Assembly (NCBI GenBank): GCA_000934385.1
Contig: KN880465.1
Span: forward strand, 1 to 64,000
Reading direction: 5' to 3'
Origin: Cylindrobasidium torrendii FP15055 ss-10
Lineage: Eukaryota; Basidiomycota; Agaricomycetes; Agaricales; Physalacriaceae
Length of the DNA: 64,000 nucleotides
Within the stretch, counting starts at the first letter, position 1, and each line of letters begins with the position of its first letter. Shown here one piece after another: positions 30,201-40,159 of the stretch. The notes under the pieces are model-generated. The model was given only the letters and a program-made list of their open reading frames with translations, did no database searches and was not told the origin of the DNA. The position numbers were made by a program, and so were the translations under genes.

Positions 30201-31923
30201 TTCAGGATTGGAAGAGTTAGGGACTTTGGATGATGTGTGACTTCTTAGCTTTTGGGATTGCCTTTTGTGCTGATAGCCTTCAGATATGCGGTTTCCTGGA
30301 GCAGTACGACGGGAAGACTCTTGACGAAAAGACTTTGGAAGCTGTTGATGATGCCGTGCTGGGTTTGGAACACGAGGAGCGGCTGCAACTACGCAATTCG
30401 TTCCAGCAGGTCTGGTCGCAGCTTGTGTTGGCGGACACATTGAAGGAGCTGGACATCAGCGTTTCGGCAGTGCCAAAGGAGCGGTTCCAACGATTGGCCC
30501 TGCATCTGTGGGACAAGCCAGCGATGGAGGCGGATGATGAGCACAAGGTATGTCTTACTCTCTTGTGGTGTGTTTCTTTATTGACCGTAGCCACAGTGCA
30601 CGGAATGCTCAAGGGCCGGAAAGTCGTGCATCTACCAACGAGTCGCAAGACATCGCGGGAACCCGCCTCCAGCGAAGTGCAGACGATGTGCGTTGATGGG
30701 CATGCACAATACGGCATGCAATGTGAAGTTGCCGGACGATACACAGTTTGTCGCCGCGCCGAATGCGAAGGCGCCGATGAGCGAGGCGTTCAAACAGGTG
30801 CGTTTCCTTTGTCTTGCTGATGGTTAAGCAATTTACTAATGCTGGATGCAAAGGTGAAGCACCTCATTGGACCAAAGAACAACCATGCCGTACATATTTC
30901 GTGGTTGAAGGCTGCGCGGCCGAAGGTACTGGCGCTCGGCCCAGACGACTTGGAGCGCGTCAGGGAAGAATTTCCGCTGGTGTGGACCCAAATGGTAGCC
31001 ATAGACGTATGGGCAGCTCTGGGGATCAGCGAAGAGGATCTCAAGGCAGGCAAGGAGGAGGCTACGCGGTTCAAATGGTGGAAGGGACAAATTGGAGACG
31101 TGAGTCTGAGATGGTGGGATTTGGATGTGAAGAGTGCGGACGAGGAGCATTCGGTGAGCCGTTTGTTTATCCTCTTCTTGAATGGCTGAATGTTGACAAT
31201 GAGTAGTGCGAGAAATGCAAAGCGGATGGGGTTACATGCGAGTATCCGCGTTTGACCATCTTGGATAAGAGGCCGTTGGTGGGCAAGTGTAGGCGGTGCA
31301 CGCTTATGCTCAGTCGAGGCGCGCCTACCTGCGGAATCAAGATTCCGAAAGATGTTCTTGCGTTGCAGGACAAGAAGAATGCGGAAATTGCGGCACGGCA
31401 GGAGGCGCAGATGAGCTTGTCGGCGCAAGTGCCAGTTAAAAGAGGACGGGAGAAGGAGAAGGAAAAAGAGAAGGAGAAAGAGAAAGAAAAGCAGAAAGAA
31501 AAGGAGAAAGAAAAGCCCAGCGCTAGGGCACCGAAGGCCAGAGTGGTGAAGAAGGCTGACGGAGAGGCATCGGCGTCGACTTCAAGTTCGAGGAAGAAGG
31601 AACCGGCATCAGCGAAAGTGTCGGCTTCATCGAAGAGGAAGGCCGTGGAGGAACCGGCCTCCGCGTCACCGAGAAAGAAGGGAAAACAGACGGAAGTGAC
31701 GGTCGATACGGCTGCGCTCAAGTCTAACGATGCGAAGGTGCTGAAGAAGGAATTGCAGAGAGTGCAGGGTGCGGTGAAGGAGCAGAACGGGGAAATCAAG
31801 ACGTTGAAAGAGGAGAATGAAAAGTTGTTGGATGAGAACGAGAAGCTGCAGAAGAAAGTGGAAGGGTTCGAGGGGCTGATGTTGCAGATGCAAAAGATGT
31901 CGGGTGGTGGGTCGAAGAAATGA
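27287..31923 (+). CDS. Six-module Zn2Cys6-like cluster protein, 1326 aa
   Basis: Thirteen exons (starts 27287, 27498, 27840, 28026, 28370, 29068, 29408, 29631, 29968, 30284, 30597, 30854, 31207) all have lengths divisible by three, so all 12 introns are phase 0. The product has six repeats of a two-part module. Part one is a helical stretch of about 90 residues with the conserved pattern LW.QMVAL..W and a closing WD. Part two is a cysteine cluster C-x2-C-x6-C-x(11-21)-C-R-x-C-x(6-9)-C. The clusters start CRQC, CVSC, CQGC, CKAC, CTEC and CEKC; five of six sit exactly at an exon start. Between modules 1 and 2 is a Pro-rich, basic, NLS-like linker (KKRKD, PPKRAKR). Acidic linkers follow module 2. 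The C-terminus has a Lys/Glu repeat and a coiled coil. Cys spacing resembles Zn2Cys6 DNA-binding domains, but tandem copies are not typical of that family. Metal binding and nuclear location are inferred; the function is unknown. Confidence 0.85.
27840..27943 (+). other. Cys cluster of module 1
   Basis: CRQC at the first codon of exon 3, then KC after six residues, CRGC and DC. This matches Zn2Cys6-like spacing and has a basic first loop (TENKRK), the closest of the six to a DNA-binding type loop. Confidence 0.8.
28697..28830 (+). other. Cys cluster of module 2
   Basis: CVSC, then AC after six residues, a long spacer, CRAC and GC. This is the only module where helical part and Cys cluster share one exon, suggesting loss of the intron found in the other modules. 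Confidence 0.75.
29408..29520 (+). other. Cys cluster of module 3
   Basis: CQGC at the exon start, EC after six residues, CRRC, then KC after eight residues. Confidence 0.8.
29968..30090 (+). other. Cys cluster of module 4
   Basis: CKAC at the exon start, PC after six residues, CRRC, NC. Confidence 0.8.
30597..30735 (+). other. Cys cluster of module 5
   Basis: CTEC at the exon start, SC after six residues, CRRC, AC. Confidence 0.8.
31207..31335 (+). other. Cys cluster of module 6
   Basis: CEKC at the exon start, TC after six residues, CRRC, TC. It is followed by the Lys/Glu repeat and coiled-coil tail. Confidence 0.8.
31447..31520 (+). repeat. Purine-rich Lys/Glu codon repeat
   Basis: GAGAAGGAGAAA-type units encode alternating Lys-Glu in the last exon of the six-module gene. 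Strand-asymmetric purine tract, likely length-variable. Confidence 0.85.
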
Positions 31924-32093
31924 CTGCGTGCTACATATCTTTCGGGACTTTGTAAATGTATCCCTGTTGGCTATCCTTATTTCTTTAATGTCACTGCACT
32001 TTCTGATGAGCGTTGGAATGTGCATTAAGTAGTTCAGCCAAGTCGCATGCGAGGAGTTGATCGGGCCGTGCTGCCTACGGCAAAGTGCTTTCT

Positions 32094-33701
32094 ATGCAGA
32101 CCCCGTCATCGTCTGCCGTCGCGGTTGGACTCGTCGCGTCGCGTTTGCTTCTTGCAACCGCGACGAGCGCAACGGATTATTTGATCCACGACCACCAACT
32201 ATCTTCACCACTCACCTCGTTCCGGAACTGTATGTCGAGCGGATGGGCGACGTGTACTGGCTAACGAGCCCAGTGCAGGAGGGAATATATCTTTTCAACC
32301 ATGGGATAAATCCATACTCTGGCGGTGTATTCAGACACGTGCGTTCTCAACCATCTGCAGCCTCTCAAACTGAAATGGATCCAGTCTCCGCTCTATCTTT
32401 CGCTGTTTGCGACCGTGTTGCCTTCCTCCAAAACCTTTGCATCAATATTATGGACGTTTTGCGATGTGGTGGGGGCTTGGGCACTTGTGAAAATATGGCA
32501 CGCTCGTCAGAACGTATCAAGCACACCGCGAGATGGCCTTATTGCTGCATCGTAAGCGCGACACCTTGATTACTTCTTCCTCGTCCTAACCATGAATCAG
32601 ATATTTGCTCAATCCCTATCTCGTACTTCCTAGCCTGGCGCTCTCCACTTCTTCCCTCGAAAACACTCTCACTCTATTGAGTGTCATGTTCGCTGCACAA
32701 GGTGCGCCTAAACTACATATCTGCATGGCCATTCGCTCATGCTCAATAGGACGCGCCTCTGCGGCACTCCTTCTCATGGCAGTCCAATTCCACTTGTCGC
32801 TTTCGACTCTGATCCTCATCCCACCACTTTTGATGCTCCTCATCTCAACACCTGCGTCCAGTTTGGCATTGCCCAAGCCATTTACCGGGTCGACTAACAG
32901 ACTTCCGGCGCTCATCATTGAATTTACTGCATATGCTCTGGGATTGACTGCAGCGTCCACGCTAGTATGCAATGGGTTCTCTTGGGTACCTCAGACGTGG
33001 GGAGCAACGTGCGTTATTTGTACTCCTGGAGTCAACATTCTCTAAACTCCCAACGCAGGCTTACTCTGCCCGACCTTACGCCAAATCCTGGCCTCTGGTG
33101 GTACTTTTTCACGGAAATGTTCGACCACTTTCGCGACTTCTTCCTCATGGTCTTTTCGGTACGCTTGGTCGGCGATCTGCCTTCAGTAACTGACATCATC
33201 CAGGTCCATCTCCTCATCTACGTCGCCCCAGTCTGTGTCAAGTTCCAGTATGTGTAACCTGGGAGACGTGAATGCATCGCTGACTTGCACATCAGATACG
33301 ACCCGCTCTTTGCGACATTCGTCCTCGCCGGCGTGCTCGGAATCTTCAAAGCATATCCCACCCTGTCGGACCCTGGGCTCTTCATATCAATGATTTCTCT
33401 CTTCCCCGAAATCTACCCGCGTATGTCAGTCCATCCATTCAACCCTAACAAATCCCCTCATAGTTTTGCAGACCTTCGACACCCACTTGTAACGGCTTTG
33501 TTGCACCTCCATGCCGCCTTGCTGCTACCACTCTTCCATCAGCTGTGGCTCATGCAGGGAACCGGCAACGCAAACTTCTTCTATGCGTCGACGCTGGTGT
33601 TTGCGTGCGGGAATGGGGCGGCGCTCATTGACTGCGTCAGGGCGGGGCTTCGGTTGGCTATTGGTAAAGAAGTCGAGGGAATGGTTGTTATACAGGAGTA
33701 A
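32094..33701 (+). CDS. GAB1: GPI transamidase subunit PIG-U / Gab1
   Basis: Multispanning ER-membrane subunit of the GPI transamidase, which attaches GPI anchors to proteins. Start ATG 32094 gives a short N-terminus with one hydrophobic segment. A 44-nt intron follows, then the family block [20 protein letters not shown] and [13 protein letters not shown]. Later exons give a hydrophobic segment around [17 protein letters not shown], several membrane spans, [20 protein letters not shown] (a hallmark of PIG-U), [37 protein letters not shown] and [18 protein letters not shown]. The protein ends GMVVIQE. Eight exons, all joined by about 45-52 nt introns. The match to PIG-U is clear across its length. 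Confidence 0.92.
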
Positions 33702-34192
33702 ATGGGAAATAGCTAAGCTCTTTGTCAATGGATATACAACTGTACTCTATTGCCTCATCATTTAGACGCACACCAGTCATGCAATTGTCGATTGCCTCTC
33801 TGGTACAACATCGGATCCGTACATTCGACCTTTTGCTCCATTGGGCCCCGCCGCCTCAGTCCAACACAATCACGGTCACTCTCCTGGGACAACCTGCAAA
33901 GGCTAACTCTAACACGGCTGCTTTACACCGGTGCCGCATTAACCTGAGCCTACGTTGGTCTATCTGACCGAGTCTTGCAGCAGTCGCCGAGCTGAACGCC
34001 AGAAATATACGGACCGGAAGTCACTAATGAGGCAGCCAACGCACGACTCCTTTGTCTAAGAATAAGTCTACCACTGCCAGAGACCAGGCAGCCCTATTCT
34101 TGTTGTTCTTTACGCTATGTCAGAGCTATCCGGGACATCATCGTCATTCCGAGGGCGGCATACTGGGGCCGATCCCAGAGCATATATAAGAG
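33702..34192. other. Gene-free spacer
   Basis: 3' flank of PIG-U and promoter of the NIS1-like gene. No gene seen. Confidence 0.5.
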
Positions 34193-34200
34193 TGAAGGAT
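34193..34200 (+). promoter_or_regulatory. TATA box of the NIS1-like gene
   Basis: TATATAAG about 63 nt upstream of the ATG at 34263. Confidence 0.6.
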
Positions 34201-34262
34201 GTTCCAGACGGTTCAGCACATCTACATTCGTCGTCACCTTAAGACCGCACGAATACCTCACG

Positions 34263-34867
34263 ATGAACATGAAGTCCCTTGCCGCCGCCCTCGCTCTCTG
34301 CACATCTACTGCCTTCGGACAGTCTATGTCAATTCTGCAGCCTACTGAAGGCACGGTCCTCACGCCTGGAGAGAACACTACCGTTCAGCTCTCTGTCACT
34401 GTAGGAAAATTTGGATTTCTTCTTGTATCGGCGTTGCTCACAAGATCGCGCATACATGCAGAATTCAAACACTGGCTTCTACCAAGTTGGTCTGGCCATC
34501 ACCTTGGCGGATTGTGGTGAAGGTGAATGCCAGCCAGCGACCGAGACCATGGGAAGGCTCCTCTATACTGGCGGATACGCTCCCACCCAGGTCGGCCCGC
34601 ACATCTACCAGAACTTCGTGAGTTCATTCCACGGCCATGACTCTCGACTGTTTGCTAAATCTGCTTTACTCAGACAGTCACCGTTCCGGACTACGCTACT
34701 GGCTGGAACAACAGCCTCCTCCAGGTTGCCCACTTTTACATCTTGGGTGTATGTATTCTGTGTGTTTGCAACGTTTCCGGCGCGCGCTGATTTGGGTACT
34801 CCAGGCCTCCTCTATTCCTGTTCTCGAATTCAAGAACGTTTCTGTCTCGACTAGCGGCAGCTCGTAA
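34263..34867 (+). CDS. NIS1-like secreted protein (putative effector)
   Basis: Small secreted protein of the NIS1 family (necrosis-inducing secreted protein 1). Some members in plant-associated fungi interfere with plant pattern-triggered immunity; others occur in saprotrophs. Four exons separated by three introns (54-62 nt) give about 155 aa. A signal peptide ends at TAFGQ. The mature part has the family order: a P-x-E-G start with PGENTTV, a short Cys pair (DCGEGEC), G-x-L-Y-x-G-x-Y, YQNFTVTVP and VAHFYILGASSIPVLE. Several N-glycosylation sites are present. A beta-sandwich fold is expected. The family call is from remembered motif order. Whether this copy has any effect on plants cannot be judged from sequence. 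Confidence 0.8.
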
Positions 34868-35005
34868 GATTAAAGGTGAACAAACCAACGCCTAGTGCAC
34901 AGCACGGACATACGGACTATATACGAAATAGGCAGATAAGTTAATTACAATCACTACTTGGACCTACGCTACGATACTAATGTACATATTTCCTCGTTAC
35001 TTTGA

Positions 35006-35902
35006 TCAACTAGCATATTTCTTCGTGCAGTTGACAAGTGCCATCGCATCTCCCATGCCATAACCAACCTCTCTGTCATACACCGCTCCAGCAAACGATG
35101 CAATCGTAAGCCTCTCATCCTCCCCAGTCAGACATTTGAGTTCCTCCAAGAACGGCCGCCCCTCCTTTCCTAGCTTCGCATCGTATCGAATCAAAACATG
35201 CGCCAACGAGCTCGAAGGTACATGCAGAACAGCTTTCGCAACCTCTACGACATCCACGAAAGGAAAGTCATCGAACGGCATCTCGATCAGAATGGTTTTG
35301 AGGCGCGGGCACTGAGCATACAACGCTGTCCACACACACTCGGATGCGCCCAACGACCCTCGCTGGAGCGTAAAGCTCAAATGCTCGAGCGACGGTGGAA
35401 GTAATCCAATGTCTGCCGACGGGAGCTTAGGCAGGGTGAGGTACTTTAGCATGATATGCCGTGGGTACGCCGGCGGAAACACGGGGACGAGTGTGCCAGT
35501 ATGTATGCGGAGATCGAGGCTAGAAATGCCTGTGCACGCTGAGAGCACTATCCTCAATGAGGCAGTGATAGCTGGTGTGAGTGGGAAGGGGTGTAGATTG
35601 ACCGCTAAGTGTTTGACGCGGCGAGCGAAGAACAGCGGGTCGTTCCTCGTCTGTATCCCGTGAGAGAATGCGGTGAGCGCTCTCCCAGCTGAAGTACTTG
35701 GGCAAATTATGACGGTGTGGTACAGGATTGGCTCGATCCTAGGGTTTTTGAGCGACTTGGTAAGTCGGCGCGCGGGGGAATTTACTCACCATGATCGCAC
35801 CTCTTGCGATACGAGGACTAGACGACAAGCTTCTGCTTTGTCACCTGTGGCCAACAACTCAAGGACAAGGCGGCCGATATCAGCAGGGAGATCTCTAAGC
35901 AT
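35006..35902 (-). CDS. F-box-like/LRR hypothetical protein, copy A
   Basis: Two exons. The first (from 35902) gives MLRDLPADIGRLVLELLA, an F-box-like opening, and ends inside a Trp codon at VRSW. After an intron of about 51 nt the second exon starts IEPILYHTV and continues with FARRVKHLAVNLHPFP, a leucine-rich pattern (ISSLDLRIH, LKYLTLPKLP, LEHLSFTL, LKTILIEMPF) and a C-terminal segment with FLEELKCLTGEDERL. About 280 aa. The protein at 55933 shares the same opening, the same W|.EPIL/DPIL intron position and phase, and the same RPFL..L block, so the two are paralogues. It may act as a reduced F-box adaptor. No catalytic motif. Confidence 0.72.
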
Positions 35903-36185
35903 GCTAGGATATGGTAGATATCCTACGAGTTACTGAAACCACTTTATACACTTAAATGTCTCACCGCGTGTAAGCAGTCAAACTCGTGAGAGACCTGGCG
36001 CTGACCGTTGCAAATGCACTCACTAGCGCTACTTAGAAACCGCAGACATTGATTCCAATCAACCATTTGGCGAGTACCCGTTGTACGCCAAGCAAAATTA
36101 GGACTAGTAACTCTTTGAATGGAACATACAACAGCGCATCATAATGTATCACTTAGCACAAATAGAATGAGAACCATATCAAGGA
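35903..36185. other. Short intergenic region
   Basis: No feature seen. Confidence 0.4.
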
Positions 36186-37682
36186 CTAGTACGTTTCTTC
36201 GAAGGCAATATTGGCCTTCGCCCCACGTACCGCTGGGCCCCACTTCTCGCCAACGAACTGCTTCAACCTTGTTTGTAGTTGCCTGGAATGCCCTGTAGTG
36301 CCACTAAGGAAGCACACCCGCTTGAGGTTTCCACACCTCTCCTCGAAAAGGGATTCTAAACCGAACATCAGCGCGATGAACCATTCCGGTGTCGGCGGGT
36401 AAATGAGCAGTTCTTCGAGACCGGGGACAAGAGATAGATGGGCTGACAAGGCATGTAGGTGCCCAATAATATTGTCTTTAACGTCCAATCTGAGCGTCCG
36501 TAAGTTGGGCATAGCCTTCATGAGTGAACAAAAATTCCCATCCTCCCACTTCCGCGCGCGCAGAAGGTTGAAGGTAGTTATGGTTGGGGGAAGAGGAGGA
36601 ATGACACCTATGCTTTGGCGGCTCCAGTCATTGAGCGTGAGAGTGTGAAGACACAGGAAGTTGAATGTTCGGAAGACAATCTCTATGGTCGTTCGCATAA
36701 AGCCAAATTGGTCGATTGTGAGCTCTTGTACACTGGGGTGGTCGTATATATCACCAGTAGGCAGCCAGATATGGCCGACTGGGTCTGGATCAATGTAGCT
36801 TGGCATGGGATTGACGACCGTGAGAGACTTGAGCATTTTGAGCCTGAATGCATGATGAAGTGTATCGATATTGCAGCGGAGGACTATAATTTGTGCCCAT
36901 GGGGGATTGAACTTGTGCGAGGTCCATGACCTCGGCGGGCGGCCACTTATGAACAGCTCCATTTGACGCAGACGTGGAGCCTGCATTGTCAATGCAGAGA
37001 AGGGTTTAGCACACGCAAAGCTTATACATGTCAGCTCGGGAAATTGCACAGACGACATTCGCGAAAAGTAAGGCTTTGTCCCTTCTATCCTAGCACATCG
37101 CCAGCGCGATGCTGCGGCGAGCAAGAGTTCGAAAAGGCCGCGAGGAAAGTTGGCCCCGTTCCCGCCACAGATAGCCACTCGCAATGACAAAGCCTTGGAA
37201 CGTTGAAGCATGAGTTTGAGTTGGTGGTTGTTGCTACGGCATGGGAAAGATGTGTGGCCCAACCGGACGGTGTTCCAGAGGCAAGGAAGTGATATGACCA
37301 CTGCGCGCCAATGCCTGCACACATGACTGAGGTTCCACGGCGGGTGTTGCGGCGCGCGAGAGTCATACGGACCAAAGCTGCTGAGCTCGTAGCCGTCATC
37401 GAATGCCCATGGAACGCACCACTGAAAGATTTCCGAGATAATGTCGTCCGCAACAAGACGAACAGGGTGTACGATGCTTTTCAACGCTGTAACCTCCTCG
37501 CTAGCTGATTCATGTTCTTTTTGGATGGACCTGAGCTCTGACTCTGCGGCTCTAGAGAATTTGACTTCCAGCGCCTTCACGCGAGCGTATGCGCTATCCA
37601 AAGCATCATGAACGACCGCCAGCTCAGTTGGGTTGGGAGCAACATTCGTAGTCAGAAGGCGAGAAAGAACATTCTTGTTCAT
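36186..37682 (-). CDS. F-box protein, Agaricomycete type
   Basis: Single-exon, about 498 aa from ATG 37682 (MNKNVLSRLLTTNVAPNPTE). This S-R-L-L-T-T-N-x-x-P start is the usual one in this expanded family and argues against the longer in-frame start at 37823. A coiled coil (VHDALDSAYARVKALEVK..., residues 20-65) precedes the F-box: HPVRLVADDIISEIFQWCVP, then WNLSHVCRHWRAVVISLPCLW. The rest is a series of irregular leucine-rich repeats (LTCISFACAKP, LKSLTVVNP, VQELTIDQFG, LHTLTLNDWS, LRTLRLDVKD, LEELLIYPP). Likely an SCF ubiquitin-ligase substrate adaptor. Target unknown. Confidence 0.87.
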   Translation of the reverse strand: MNKNVLSRLLTTNVAPNPTELAVVHDALDSAYARVKALEVKFSRAAESELRSIQKEHESASEEVTALKSIVHPVRLVADDIISEIFQWCVPWAFDDGYELSSFGPYDSRAPQHPPWNLSHVCRHWRAVVISLPCLWNTVRLGHTSFPCRSNNHQLKLMLQRSKALSLRVAICGGNGANFPRGLFELLLAAASRWRCARIEGTKPYFSRMSSVQFPELTCISFACAKPFSALTMQAPRLRQMELFISGRPPRSWTSHKFNPPWAQIIVLRCNIDTLHHAFRLKMLKSLTVVNPMPSYIDPDPVGHIWLPTGDIYDHPSVQELTIDQFGFMRTTIEIVFRTFNFLCLHTLTLNDWSRQSIGVIPPLPPTITTFNLLRARKWEDGNFCSLMKAMPNLRTLRLDVKDNIIGHLHALSAHLSLVPGLEELLIYPPTPEWFIALMFGLESLFEERCGNLKRVCFLSGTTGHSRQLQTRLKQFVGEKWGPAVRGAKANIAFEETY

Positions 37683-38135
37683 CCTGCTGGGTTTGTCCCC
37701 GAGTTTCCAAAGTGTTCGAGAGGCGTTTCGATGATGGTGAGTGGTTAAAAGAGATTGCCGGCCGCGCCGTGCTGATCGATCAAGTGTGCCACTGCATCCT
37801 TCAGTACGATGTACCCTCATCATTCACGGGCTCTTCTTCAAGGGCTGGCACGAGCTCAAAGGCGCAATGCAGCGTTATTCAGGAAAGTTTGGAGTGAAAC
37901 CCTCAAGATATCCATCGGTCTTGCAAATGTGCCATACAGGGTCGTATTCATAAATAATAGGGAAGCTTGCATACTAGGCATTCGTAGTAGGCCGAAAAAA
38001 TGATACATGCGTGTATAGTTACGAGATAAATAGAGCTACAGAACTACATACAAATACTCTTTTGTTTCTATTCCTTTCGACTGCCAGCGACAGCCAAATT
38101 TGCCCTTTCTCCTCTATTCAAGACGCTCTATTGAC
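37683..38135. other. Intergenic region
   Basis: Upstream of the 36186 F-box gene and downstream of the C2H2 gene. Short ORFs only. Confidence 0.5.
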
Positions 38136-38972
38136 TTATGAAATCCTCCCCTCGGCGGCATCGCATCCATTATCGCGGTGACGCTTCAGAGAGTCAGGTC
38201 TGCTCAACAAGGTGAGTTTACTTCTCGGTCATCATAGCCACCTTCGAACACACCTTGAGAATTCCTTGTGACACGTCGGGCATACCGGGCGCGCCTGGCT
38301 CAAGTGCTGTCCTTCTTCGTGACGCTTGCGGTCGTGCGCACGACTGAACGACTTGCCGCAGTGTGTGCACGAGTAGCGATCGCCTCCGGAAGAGTTCGAA
38401 GAGAGACTGGAGCTCTGGCGGGTGTGGCCTTGCGCCGAGGGTGCCGTCGTCCTAGTACGACCCGAGGACGATGTACCAAGTCCGCTTTCGACTTGAGAAG
38501 AACGAGAGTAGGGAGGAGGATAGTGCGTTTGGTCGCGAATATCGTACGCGTTGGATGAATAGACTCGAGACTGGCTTGAGTGGGCGGATTGCCCGTGAGC
38601 GAGCGTGGGATGGAAAGAGCCAGGCTGAGAGTAGTAGTTGGAGGATTGAGGTTGCGCGTAGTCGGAGTGTCCGTGCGAGTGGTTCCCAGAACGCCCAGAG
38701 GAGTATTCTCGGGACGAGTCGTATTGCGATATGTACCCTTGTGGGTGCGAGGATGCAACAGTGTACACTGATTCACATCAGCAAAGCGGCCCTTCCTGGA
38801 GGTTTTGCGCACCATGGGAGGCTTGATTGGAAGAATATTGCGGCTGTCGAACCGTGCTGCTGCTTGACGGATAATGTGTACTTGGAATTCCATAAGCGCT
38901 ATGGTCGCCACGCGAAGGCTGCCCGGTATACGAGGCGTTTGTTTTTGCCCGGTTTGTGGAAGATGGGTACAT
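38136..38972 (-). CDS. C2H2-type zinc-finger transcription factor
   Basis: Three exons. Exon 1 from ATG 38972 (MYPSSTNRAKTNASYTG) ends SNQASH and joins VYTVASSHPQGY through an intron of about 47 nt. The N-terminal two thirds are Ser/Tyr/Gln/His-rich and disordered, like an activation region. Finger 1 is YSCTHCGKSFSRAHDRKRHEEGQH (C-x2-C-x12-H-x5-H). Finger 2 starts CPTCHKEFSR and is completed after a 55-nt intron by PDSLKRHRDNGC, giving C-x2-C-x12-H-x5-C, a CCHC variant common in fungal factors. The stop lies a few residues later at 38136. Without splicing, finger 2 would be cut off after FSR. Likely nuclear, DNA-binding. Targets unknown. Confidence 0.85.
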
Positions 38973-39633
38973 GTTTCTGTAGTGGCGTGTGGAGGTGGCG
39001 GAGGCGTCAAAAGTACGAATGGAAGGGAACGGTGTGAGATGGAATCTTTATATGGGGGCTACGAAGATCCAGCATGCCGAAAAGGCAGCTCACTCGTTTC
39101 TTGCCTTAGCGGAATGATGATGTTGAACTTTGGTTCGATAGCGAGCACACACGTTCCGAGCACGAACTTGTTCGGAGATGTGTCCATAAAAGCATGCCTG
39201 GCCGAAATCATGGACCAAAATGGCAAGGTTCATCCAAAACGTGGATATATATAGTAGCTAGGACTGTTTGGTCACCTTGTGATTCCAACTTTCTAATGAA
39301 TAAGCCAGATGGGGAATTCCACACAAACCCGTGTGTTCTAGCTGCGACAACCTCAGTTGTCCTGGTTTCGGTGAAGCAGAGTTGACAGATGATAACGCCC
39401 TGAGACAGATTGTATTGTAAGCACACAAAAGGTTCAACTTCCACGGGAGCGAAACATGGGAAAGCATTCGGTGAGTGTATACATTGATACCGCTGACTGA
39501 GGTCGTATTGGTTTCGTTACAGATGGAAACTTGCCGTTATCAAGACCAATCACAGTGGGATTTGGACGTTAGCAGCACGACATGACCGCCCCACTGCCAC
39601 CAATCCAAAATGCAAGCAAGCGCACTATCCAAA
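38973..39633. other. Gene-free region
   Basis: Upstream region of the C2H2 gene. Short unsupported ORFs only. Confidence 0.5.
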
Positions 39634-40055
39634 TCATGAGCGGATTGCACGGCGTATTCGAATGTTCGTCCAATCCAGACCCCCCGACACGGGACCAAGA
39701 GGTACCTCTGTTCGGATAACACTCAGCAGAGCTCTTTGCGGCGGCACATACGGAGCCCGAAATCTATCAAAGTTGGAACTCACTTCAGATCGTCGACATA
39801 GCCTATCATCCATGATGCTCCCTGTCGCAAACAAAAAGTAGGGATTCAGAATCTTCACGGTTTTAGCACCTGGACCAACAGCTCATCGTCGAAACACGTG
39901 CAAAAGACATGCCAGGCTGTAGGGTCAACGACAACATATTTGCTCTGAGGCCAGCGTATCCCGAACATTCCGGGGTGTGGAACGACCCGTACTGTACAAT
40001 TGGTAGCTCCGTATCGCGCGCCATTCGGAAGCGACGAGCTCAGAGGTACGCACAT
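39634..40055 (-). CDS. Possible spliced hypothetical protein
   Basis: ATG 40055 opens MCVPLSSSLPNGARYG. The frame then reads like a folded protein (VVPHPGMFGIRWPQSKYVVV, DPTAWHVFCTCFDDELLVQ). A putative 48-nt intron (GTGCTA...GCGACAG) joins GASWMIGYVDDLN. A second intron (GTGAGT...GCTGAG) joins VIRTEVPLGPVSGGLDWTNI, with a stop at 39634. About 100 aa. The continuity of hydrophobic/aromatic-rich sequence over two splices is the evidence. The first donor is weak. It may be a fragment or degraded copy of a larger gene, and no family is recognised. Confidence 0.38.
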
Positions 40056-40159
40056 ATGTGCACGGAGCTAGCGGAAGAGAAGTGCCATGTTAGCTCAGCC
40101 GCCCTCGGTATTGATACACTGAAAAATGTCTAATGAAGTATTCGAAACAGCGACTTCTC

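Noticed and set aside
31447..31520. Purine repeat as a separate microsatellite locus
   Set aside because: It is in frame inside the last exon of the six-module gene and encodes Lys/Glu, so it is recorded as a coding repeat.
37683..37823. In-frame upstream start for the 36186 F-box gene
   Set aside because: The family's usual start (S-R-L-L-T-T-N...) fits ATG 37682; the extra residues are Arg-rich and unlike relatives.
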